Shown in pieces: positions 1 through 5,448 of a DNA stretch of 7,880 nt. The notes under the pieces were generated by a model, which was not told the origin of the DNA, searched no databases, and saw only the letters and a program-made list of their open reading frames with translations. The stretch spans positions 1-7,880 of the forward strand of contig JAYWHK010000234.1 in NCBI GenBank assembly GCA_043777755.1. The letters run 5' to 3'. Positions within the stretch are counted from its first letter, which is position 1, and every line of letters starts with the position of its first letter. The DNA is from CANHEE01 sp043777755 (GTDB taxonomy: Bacteria; Bacteroidota; Bacteroidia; Chitinophagales; Saprospiraceae). A program made the position numbers and the translations under genes.

Positions 1-93
1 TAAAATTTGAAAAATCCACATTTATGTTTTACTTTTGTATCGTACATTTGGCAACAATACAAAAAGTACGACAAAACTTTCGTATATTAACGA

Positions 94-133
94 GTTGTGT
101 CAAAAGGCGGCTACGCCAGCCTTTTGACACAAC
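94..133. repeat. Perfect 15-bp inverted repeat (stem-loop)
   Basis: The arm at 94-108 (GTTGTGTCAAAAGGC) is the exact reverse complement of 119-133, leaving a 10-base loop. A second small hairpin (GGGC at 139-142 with GCCC at 147-150) follows. There is no T-run after the stem, so a simple intrinsic terminator is unlikely. It sits just upstream of the proposed left cassette boundary and could be part of a preceding recombination site or a terminator of an upstream gene outside the window. The repeat is certain; its role is unknown. Confidence 0.8.
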
Positions 134-153
134 AAGCAGGGCTTACGCCCAAG

Positions 154-169
154 TTGTTACCTGCAAGCG
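154..169 (+). other. Putative left boundary of a gene cassette (core-site remnant)
   Basis: TTGTTACCTGCAAGCG is the reverse complement of 4617-4632 at 14 of 16 positions, including 11 consecutive bases. In integron cassettes the first bases of the cassette (after G of GTTRRRY) are complementary to the R'' end of that cassette's own attC, which is the relation seen here. The GTT at 156-158 would be the crossover triplet. The complementarity is seen; the recombination role is inferred. GTTACCT is not a strict GTTRRRY. Confidence 0.45.
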
Positions 170-223
170 TAGAGCGACACCCAAACATTCAGACACTTCC
201 TAAAAATTTCAAGATAATTTTTG

Positions 224-231
224 TAACTTTG
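224..231 (+). promoter_or_regulatory. Bacteroidota-type -7 promoter element
   Basis: TAACTTTG matches the Bacteroidota primary-sigma -7 consensus TAnnTTTG. It lies 23 bases before the ATG at 255, so a transcript would have a short leader of about 15-20 bases. No convincing -33 TTTG is present about 19 bases further upstream, so the assignment rests on the -7 element and position. It would originally have driven the methyltransferase, and may now drive the downstream helicase as well, because the gap between them has no visible terminator. Confidence 0.5.
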
Positions 232-254
232 CCACCTAAAAAATATACAAGAAA

Positions 255-558
255 ATGATTGCAGAAAGAACACTGAATCAAACACTACATATTGCAAAAT
301 TTTCAAAGAAAGACGAGTTTTATACTCAACTCTCAGATATAGAAAGCGAATTAGAACATTACGAAGGACACTTTAAAGACAAGGTGGTTTTTTGTAATTG
401 TGATGACCCAAGAATTAGTAATTTCTTTCATTATTTTTCATATAATTTTGAAAATTTAGGACTAAAAAAACTAATCACTGCAACAATTTGAACTAATAAA
501 ATTCAGAAAAGGAAATGATGAAAAGGATTTATCAATAAATGGCACTAAATGCTCTTAA
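255..558 (+). pseudogene. EcoRI-type adenine methyltransferase remnant (N-terminus fused to C-terminal scrap)
   Basis: The frame from ATG 255 to TGA 489-491 gives 78 residues that align closely with the N-terminus of the EcoRI DNA adenine-N6 methyltransferase (protects GAATTC by methylation). Shared stretches include KDEFYTQ (residues 19-25), DKVVFCNCDDPRISNFF and NFENLGLKKLI. After residue ~76 the similarity stops. In a different frame, codons 481-543 read QQFELIKFRKGNDEKDLSIN, which matches a stretch ending about 17 residues before that enzyme's C-terminus. About 215 internal codons, including the catalytic NPPF motif, are therefore missing, and the join at roughly 476-486 is out of frame. 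The second frame ends at TAA 556-558. The product cannot methylate DNA. The match is from recalled M.EcoRI sequence; I am confident of the family. Confidence 0.88.
502..543 (+). repeat. Left copy of a diverged 42-bp direct repeat (methyltransferase 3' coding end)
   Basis: Positions 502-543 and 3708-3749 align without gaps at 32 of 42 bases, and both translate to the same methyltransferase segment (F-R/K-K-G-N-D ... D-L-S-I-N). They flank the helicase and the 62-residue gene. The divergence means this is not a recent target-site duplication. Either the duplication is old or the two copies come from two different EcoRI-type methyltransferase genes. Confidence 0.7.
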
Positions 559-593
559 AATAATCGAGAAAGAACTTATTGAAACAGTAAAAA

Positions 594-3389
594 ATGAATC
601 AAATCGACTTAAAAGATAATATTAATTGGCTAAATCCTCTTGAAAGTAAACCTAAAATAAGTTTACAAGACTATTTAGAATTTTACAAAAATCGCATTAC
701 ACAAGATAGTGAAAGGCTTTTTGTAACTGATTTCTTATTTCCTTTACTTGGTGAAAAAAATATAAAATACGTAATTCCACAATATCCATTTCTTGATTCA
801 GAAGGTAGGACAAGAAGAATAGATTTTGTTTTGTGGAAGGAAAATAAAAAACTTGCATTAGAAGTAAATGGCGAAACCTATCACGCAGAAGGGGTTATTG
901 CAACAGAAATATATGATGACAATTTAAACCGACAAAATGAAATTTTAAGTTCTGGTTACTTCCTTTTACGTTTCTCATATTCACAATTACAGCACCCTAC
1001 TTGGCGAAAACAAGTAAGCGACAGTATTAGAAGATTAATTTATAAAAACATCCCAGAATTACTATCTGAAAGTTTGGTAGAACCTAACCATCTACAAAAA
1101 CAAACAATGCAGGAACTTAATTTGAGGAGGAGTTTAGGTTGGAAAAAGGGAATTGTAGTGTTGCCAACAGGTACAGGAAAGACATTCTTATCAGCATTTG
1201 ACACTCAAAATATAAATGGTAAAATTCTTTTCATTGTTCATAGGCTTGACATTCTAAGCCAATCAAAAGATGCTTTTGAAAAAATTTATCCAAAAGAAAT
1301 ATTGGGTATTTTAACAGGGGATGTAAAAGAGAATATTAATGCCCGTATTCTTTTTGCATCAAAAGATACATTGCGAAACCCAGATATTTTATACAAGTAC
1401 AACGCTTCTGAATTTGACTACGTTATTGTTGATGAAGTACACCACGGACAAGCACAGTCCTACCAAATAATCCTTGATTATTTCAAACCCAATTTCTTTA
1501 TGCTTGGCTTGACAGCCACGCCTGACAGAATGGATAGAAAAGATATTTTTGAATTGTTTGACTATCAAAAAATTTTTGAATACACCTTAAATGAAGCAAT
1601 TGAAAATGGTTTTCTTGTTCCATATAATTACTATGGCTTAAAGGACAATGTAGATTACTCGCAAATTCGCTACAAAGGAAATAAATATAATGTCGCAGAC
1701 CTTGACAGGCATTTAATAATTAAAGACCGTAACGAGCAGATTTTAATTGAATATTTAGAGAAAGGAAAAGGAAATAAAGCTATTGGTTTTTGTTGTTCAA
1801 TAAAACACGCAGAAGCTATGGCTAAATTTTTTAATGAAAATGGAATACCGTCTTATGCAATTACAGCAGAAACCCCAAATCGTAACAACTTAATAAAGCA
1901 ATTCAGAGAAAATAAATTTATAGTTGCATTTACAGTAGATTTATTCAATGAAGGTGTAGATTTTCCTGATTTAAGAGTGTTGCTATTTTTACGACCAACG
2001 GAATCAAAAACTGTATTTATTCAGCAACTTGGTAGAGGATTAAGGCTTTGTGGTGGAAAAGATAAGGTTGTAATTCTTGACTTTATAAGCAACTATCAGA
2101 AAGCAAATAAAATAAGAGAATTTCTCTCACAATGTAAAAGTGAATTGAAAAATCCCAAAACAGGTAGAGTTGAAAAAACACTTTATGAATATTCGCCAAA
2201 ATGTGAAGTCCATTTTGATGCTGAAGTAGAAGAAATATTAGATGCACAAGACAAGGCAGGCAGAGAAATCACCAAAGAAGATTTGATTGCCGCTTATTAT
2301 GATTTAGCGGAAACATTAGGACGGAAACCGACACAACAGGAAATAAACGAACAAGGTGAATTTAAAGCAGGAAGATATTTAACCATTTTTGGTTCGTGGG
2401 TTAAGTTTCTTCGTGAAATTGGAGAATTTACGGAAATGAATTATCTCTTTCCACCAAGTGTGCATTTAGGTCATATTTTACATATTTTAAATTTAATGAG
2501 CAAGGACAATCAAACTGGTTCTCTATTAGATGACAAATTTGTAAGGTTGAGAGGAAATTATGATGATGGAGAATTAGGGATTTTACAGCGTTCAACCAAG
2601 TATAAAATTCAGTGTGCTATGGAAATGGGAATTTTGGTTGATGATAGAAAATTAAAAAATGAAGAAGCTACTTTAAAATTAACACCTGATGGAGAAAAGA
2701 TGGCAGATTTATTCTCTGAATTATTGCAAAATATAAACGATACTTTTAAAACAAAAAAACAACATTTGCCTAATTGGGATATGAATGAATCAGCATCTTA
2801 TTTTAACGAAAAAATAAATCAATTTATATCAAATTCTGAAAATCAAGAAGCAAAAAATCTATTTCAAAGTTTATGTCTTGAAATGCCAGCAGTATCATTA
2901 ATGACGAATTATCTACTCAAAATTCTTCGCAAAAAAGCGGTAATGAAAAGCTATATTTATGATAATTTTTTCAAAGCACCTTTTGTTGAAAGATTTTGCG
3001 ACCAAAACGGAATTGATACTTCATCAGATGAAGGGGCAAAAAGAAGATGCCCACTTTTATTAAATATTCTTGAATCAATGGGGATTTTAAAGCAAAGTAA
3101 CAGAGAGATAACTCTACATAAATTTGTAATTTCCAATTCAACTCTTTCTTTGATTTACAAAGAAGATGAAATAAAAATCATAGAACGAACAAATAAACTT
3201 TGGTATTATTCAGTTAATCATGATGTTACGTTTTCTAAAAGTGAAATATCATTGTTGAAAGAAACTTTTGGAAAAGAGTTTCTTTCAGAAGCATACTTTT
3301 TAACTGACTATGAAAAAATCATATCACGCAAAACAAATAGGAGTATTTTCACGTCAGACGACTTCGCTTTTGCAAGATTTGAAGCATAA
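594..3389 (+). CDS. SF2 DEAD/DEAH-type helicase with N-terminal nuclease-like domain and homing-endonuclease-associated repeat
   Basis: This is an intact 931-residue protein. Residues ~40-150 look like a DUF559/Vsr-like PD-(D/E)XK nuclease: RIDFVL (D77), LALEVNGETYH (E90, H97) and LLRFSYSQL. The SF2 helicase core follows: Walker A PTGTGKT (191-197), Ia FIVHRLD, DEVHH (280-284), LTATPDR (306-312), motif V FTVDLFNEGVDFPD (446-459) and motif VI QQLGRGLR (477-484). Residues ~562-610 (LGRKPTQQE ... FGSWVKFLREIG) resemble the homing-endonuclease-associated repeat (HNH_repeat, PF18780). The last ~300 residues are not recognised. It probably translocates on and cuts or remodels nucleic acid; a defence role is inferred from its nested position between restriction-modification remnants. 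ATG 594 is the first in-frame start. A 26-codon frame (539-619) overlaps this start and could be a leader or remnant of a former upstream partner. No frameshift is seen. Confidence 0.88.
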   Translation: MNQIDLKDNINWLNPLESKPKISLQDYLEFYKNRITQDSERLFVTDFLFPLLGEKNIKYVIPQYPFLDSEGRTRRIDFVLWKENKKLALEVNGETYHAEGVIATEIYDDNLNRQNEILSSGYFLLRFSYSQLQHPTWRKQVSDSIRRLIYKNIPELLSESLVEPNHLQKQTMQELNLRRSLGWKKGIVVLPTGTGKTFLSAFDTQNINGKILFIVHRLDILSQSKDAFEKIYPKEILGILTGDVKENINARILFASKDTLRNPDILYKYNASEFDYVIVDEVHHGQAQSYQIILDYFKPNFFMLGLTATPDRMDRKDIFELFDYQKIFEYTLNEAIENGFLVPYNYYGLKDNVDYSQIRYKGNKYNVADLDRHLIIKDRNEQILIEYLEKGKGNKAIGFCCSIKHAEAMAKFFNENGIPSYAITAETPNRNNLIKQFRENKFIVAFTVDLFNEGVDFPDLRVLLFLRPTESKTVFIQQLGRGLRLCGGKDKVVILDFISNYQKANKIREFLSQCKSELKNPKTGRVEKTLYEYSPKCEVHFDAEVEEILDAQDKAGREITKEDLIAAYYDLAETLGRKPTQQEINEQGEFKAGRYLTIFGSWVKFLREIGEFTEMNYLFPPSVHLGHILHILNLMSKDNQTGSLLDDKFVRLRGNYDDGELGILQRSTKYKIQCAMEMGILVDDRKLKNEEATLKLTPDGEKMADLFSELLQNINDTFKTKKQHLPNWDMNESASYFNEKINQFISNSENQEAKNLFQSLCLEMPAVSLMTNYLLKILRKKAVMKSYIYDNFFKAPFVERFCDQNGIDTSSDEGAKRRCPLLLNILESMGILKQSNREITLHKFVISNSTLSLIYKEDEIKIIERTNKLWYYSVNHDVTFSKSEISLLKETFGKEFLSEAYFLTDYEKIISRKTNRSIFTSDDFAFARFEA

Positions 3390-3518
3390 TTTTTCCTGTA
3401 ATTGCAATGCTTGATTTTGATGCTTTTTAATATAAAACAATCTTCGTTTCTGTTGCCTTATTTCAATCATTTTTCTAATTTATAAATAATATCGAATAAC
3501 GACAAAGGCTATAAAAAT

Positions 3519-3707
3519 ATGGGTAAAATAATAATTAGAGCATTTGATACAATTTTTGATACTGATGGAACAAAGGTTGATGATTTATCACATGAGTATT
3601 TTTTTGAAGTAGAGGAAGAAACGTTTGATGCAGATGAAGAACTTGCCGATTTAATAAGTGATGAAACTGGATGGTGTGTCAAATGTTATAATTATGAAGT
3701 TGTTTGA
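3519..3707 (+). CDS. Small, highly acidic hypothetical protein (62 aa)
   Basis: I do not recognise this protein. It has 18 acidic residues (9 D, 9 E) against 4 K/R, for a net charge near -14 in 62 residues. The acid is concentrated in the middle (EVEEETFDADEELADLISDE, 30-49), and the C-terminus carries W52, C53, C56 and aromatic residues. There is no signal peptide or membrane segment. It lies 129 bases after the helicase on the same strand, inside the same segment flanked by methyltransferase fragments, so it probably moved with the helicase. The methyltransferase scrap starts directly after its TGA. Its small size and charge would fit a DNA-mimic or partner protein, but nothing here proves that. 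ATG 3519 is preceded by an A-rich stretch, as is usual for Bacteroidota starts. Confidence 0.6.
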   Translation: MGKIIIRAFDTIFDTDGTKVDDLSHEYFFEVEEETFDADEELADLISDETGWCVKCYNYEVV

Positions 3708-3830
3708 TTTAAAAAAGGAAATGACGATTAAGATTTATCTATAAACAGTAAATGTCCGTATTTTAGAATTTTAGTCAAAAATAAAAGGTTACAGAATAAT
3801 AAATTAAACAAACAGACCGACTACGAATAG
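3708..3830 (+). pseudogene. C-terminal fragment of an EcoRI-type adenine methyltransferase
   Basis: In the frame starting at 3708 the codons read FKKGNDD, a TAA stop (3729-3731), then DLSINSKCPYFRILVKNKRL and a short tail ending at TAG 3828-3830. This corresponds to the last ~30 residues of M.EcoRI. The fragment begins immediately after the stop of the 62-residue gene, which marks a sharp recombination junction. It overlaps the start of the EcoRI-like endonuclease by 28 bases, showing that the ancestral order was methyltransferase then endonuclease, with overlapping genes. It has no start codon and an internal stop, so it is not functional. It differs at 10 of 42 bases from the equivalent segment at 502-543. 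Confidence 0.82.
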
Positions 3831-4600
3831 AAAAAGTAAGAGGTCAAGGTCCAAAGGAAATATTTGGGGAGAACGCTCAAATTCACGATAAATCAGTAAA
3901 CAGTTTTTCAAAAGCCGTTTTTGAAACTTTGAAAAATGATTTTCCTAATCTTGAATTTCGTTTTAGAGATAGCATTGACAAAAAAGAAATTAACGAAAAA
4001 CTTAACTCGGTTGATAGCAGATTAGGCGTAACAATATTTATTGAAAAGGCATCAATAAAACCAGATGGCGGGATTATTGAGGTTAAAGATAAAGACGAAA
4101 AATGGCGTATTGTATTGGTCTGTGAAGCCAAACATCAAGGAAAAGACATCGAAAATATTAGTAAAGGGGTTTTAGTTGGCAAAAACAGTAACCAAGAGTT
4201 AATGGTAGCAGGAAATGCTATTGAACGTTCTCATAAAAACATAAACGAAGTAAGAAATATAATGATTGATGAAAAGCATTTTCCTTATATTTTGTTTTTA
4301 CAAGGTTCAAATTTTCTTACTGAGCCATTTACCGTAACAAAACCAGATGGAACAGAAGTCATTTTGAAACACGATGTTGGTTCTTTAAATAGAATTGACA
4401 GACTAACAGCCTCTAATTTCAGTTTACCCATCAATCAGAATAGTTGCGAAAATATATTTATCTCAATTGACGGGAAATCAGTTATGCTACAAGCCGTATC
4501 AATTTACACAAAACCAACAGAATGGACAATAGAGGAAATGTTACCAATAATGATGGATGTTTCAAAAACCTCACTGAAAATTATTGGCTTAACTGAATGA
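3803..4600 (+). CDS. EcoRI/RsrI-family type II restriction endonuclease, start codon uncertain
   Basis: The product aligns without gaps over most of its length to EcoRI, which cuts GAATTC. Numbering from the ATT at 3803, the catalytic residues are D88 (KPDGG), E108 and K110 (CEAKHQGKD), matching EcoRI D91, E111 and K113. The recognition segment GNAIERSHKN keeps N138, A139 and R142 (EcoRI N141, A142, R145), and NRIDRLTASN keeps R197 and R200 (EcoRI R200, R203). The homology reaches back through IFG...HD to a K-Q-x-x-R-L near EcoRI residue 5, just after TAA TAA at 3797-3802. There is no ATG, GTG or TTG in frame before TTG 3929, which would remove residues equivalent to EcoRI 1-45. ATT 3803 is one substitution from ATG, so the gene either uses a rare start or lost its start by mutation. 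The C-terminus is a few residues shorter than EcoRI. Family and specificity are near certain; activity is doubtful. Confidence 0.85.
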   Translation: MKQTDRLRIEKVRGQGPKEIFGENAQIHDKSVNSFSKAVFETLKNDFPNLEFRFRDSIDKKEINEKLNSVDSRLGVTIFIEKASIKPDGGIIEVKDKDEKWRIVLVCEAKHQGKDIENISKGVLVGKNSNQELMVAGNAIERSHKNINEVRNIMIDEKHFPYILFLQGSNFLTEPFTVTKPDGTEVILKHDVGSLNRIDRLTASNFSLPINQNSCENIFISIDGKSVMLQAVSIYTKPTEWTIEEMLPIMMDVSKTSLKIIGLTE

Positions 4601-4616
4601 CAGGCTACGAAAAAAA

Positions 4617-4758
4617 CGCCAGCAGGTAACAAGGGTTTGGCAAAATGGAGGCAGAAGGAAGTAATTGAACATTAGTAATTCTATTAAACATTTGTACAAA
4701 ATTTGGGCTGACGTATTTCTAACTCCCCAACTTCGCCAAGTCCCAAAACGTTATGTAC
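4617..4758 (+). other. attC-like recombination site (imperfect inverted repeat with GTT core)
   Basis: The left arm at 4622-4646 reads GGTAACAA, then GGGTTTGGCAAAATGG. The right arm at 4727-4757 reads CCAACTTCGCCAAGTCCC, then AAAACGTTATGT. The reverse complement of the right arm (GGGACTTGGCGAAGTTGG) pairs with the left arm with a few unpaired bases, as attC sites do. The outer TAAC and GTTA would be the R'' and R' cores. The centre is about 80 bases of unpaired AT-rich sequence, giving a total near 140 bases, which is at the upper end of the attC range. It lies 16 bases after the endonuclease stop, the usual place for attC behind a cassette gene. The alternative is a non-recombining intergenic repeat or terminator. 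Confidence 0.5.
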
Positions 4759-4794
4759 ACCAACAAACCTCGTATCTTAATAATAAAAAACAAT

Positions 4795-5214
4795 ATGGAC
4801 GAAAAATATTTAATGCCAACACAGGAAGCTGGGCGAAAATTTGTGATGCGACAAATACAAGGAAGTATTGTGATGCTTAACTTACTTCGTTTTCGTGAAA
4901 CAGCAGACTATTCTGATAATCCTGAACTTGCGCCGACACAACCAATAAGTGGAAAACAGGCATACCAACTTTATGTTGAACATACCTTGCCATTTTTAAC
5001 CAAGTCGGGCGGAGAAATTTTATTTATGGGAGAAGGTGGAGATTTTTTAATTGGGCCGACAAATGAATGTTGGGACGCAGTATTGTTAATAAAACAAAAT
5101 AATGTGAACAGTTTTCTCGCCTTTGAATCCGATAAAGAGTATATGAAAGGAATAGGACATAGAACAGCAGCATTAGCAGATTCAAGACTTTTACCAATAG
5201 TTGAAACAAAATAA
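4795..5214 (+). CDS. DUF1330-family (dimeric alpha/beta-barrel) protein
   Basis: This is a 139-residue soluble protein with the layout of DUF1330 proteins: PTQEAGRKFV (8-17), strand VMLNLLRFRE (26-35), an ISGKQAYQLYV helix, then SGGEILFMGEG, WDAVLLIK, FLAFESDKEY and the closing GHRTAALADSRLLP (121-134). These small ferredoxin-like folds usually form dimers; no enzymatic role is established for this branch. I chose ATG 4795 because homologues begin a few residues before PTQEAGR. An upstream in-frame ATG at 4753 lies inside the attC-like core (GTTATGT) and would add 14 non-conserved residues. It starts 44 bases after the putative crossover point, which would fit a second cassette, but I see no matching attC after it. 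Confidence 0.8.
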   Translation: MDEKYLMPTQEAGRKFVMRQIQGSIVMLNLLRFRETADYSDNPELAPTQPISGKQAYQLYVEHTLPFLTKSGGEILFMGEGGDFLIGPTNECWDAVLLIKQNNVNSFLAFESDKEYMKGIGHRTAALADSRLLPIVETK

Positions 5215-5217
5215 AAT

Positions 5218-5257
5218 CTAAAAAACAAGACACTCGCTGGATACACCGTTTTTTTAG
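5218..5257 (+). terminator. Possible weak terminator after the DUF1330 gene
   Basis: CTAAAAAAC (5218-5226) can pair with GTTTTTTTAG (5248-5257) across a 21-base loop, four bases after the stop codon. The stem is almost all A-T and lacks a GC core, so it is a poor intrinsic terminator. The T-run is within the stem's 3' arm. The call rests only on position and the inverted repeat. Confidence 0.25.
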
Positions 5258-5266
5258 TTATTTAAT

Positions 5267-5289
5267 GTTTGAAATGGTTTGAAATGGTT
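5267..5289 (+). repeat. Short tandem repeat, 10-bp unit
   Basis: The unit GTTTGAAATG occurs at 5267-5276 and 5277-5286, with a partial third unit (GTT) after it. It lies in the 234-base gap between the DUF1330 and TIGR02757 genes. The gap also holds a small palindrome (ATTGGATT at 5349-5356 with AATCCAAT at 5360-5367). I found no confident promoter or RNA gene in this gap. Confidence 0.6.
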
Positions 5290-5448
5290 CTAACTAATTG
5301 AAAATCAAAATAATACAACAATTACAAACTTTTAGAACAATGTACTGGATTGGATTTTTAATCCAATTCCTTTGTTTGAGTGTTTTTAACATGGCGAAGC
5401 AGCATAAATCTATCCTAAATAGTCACATTTCAACTAAAACATTTACGA

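Larger units (their letters stand above)
157..4750 (+). mobile_element. Putative integron-type cassette carrying EcoRI-like remnants and a helicase
   Basis: The proposed cassette runs from the TT after G156 to the G at 4750 preceding TTATGT. It contains the broken methyltransferase, the helicase, the 62-residue protein and the EcoRI-like endonuclease, all on one strand. The support is the complementarity between its two ends and an attC-like imperfect inverted repeat at its right end. At about 4.6 kb and with its own promoter it is much larger than typical one-gene cassettes. No integrase gene or attI is visible. It could instead be an unrelated insertion whose ends are coincidentally complementary. 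Confidence 0.35.

Noticed and set aside
33..71. Inverted repeats TTTTGTAT/ATACAAAA and TCGTAC/GTACGA that could form a pseudoknot
   Set aside because: The two stems cross with connecting loops of 0 and 1 base, which is sterically unlikely. AT-rich DNA gives such short matches often.
539..619. 26-codon frame starting ATGGCACTAAATGC and overlapping the helicase start
   Set aside because: It is too short and has no recognisable family. It could be a leader or a remnant of a former upstream gene, but nothing distinguishes it from chance.
3883..4131. Minus-strand 82-residue frame
   Set aside because: It is a shadow of the EcoRI-like endonuclease, whose frame is strongly supported by homology.
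4665..4880. 71-residue plus-strand frame starting inside the attC-like region
   Set aside because: It runs through the inverted repeat and then out of frame across the DUF1330 gene, with no protein-like pattern.
4971..5246. Two minus-strand frames of 91 and 69 residues
   Set aside because: Both are antisense to the conserved DUF1330 coding sequence and share no family features.
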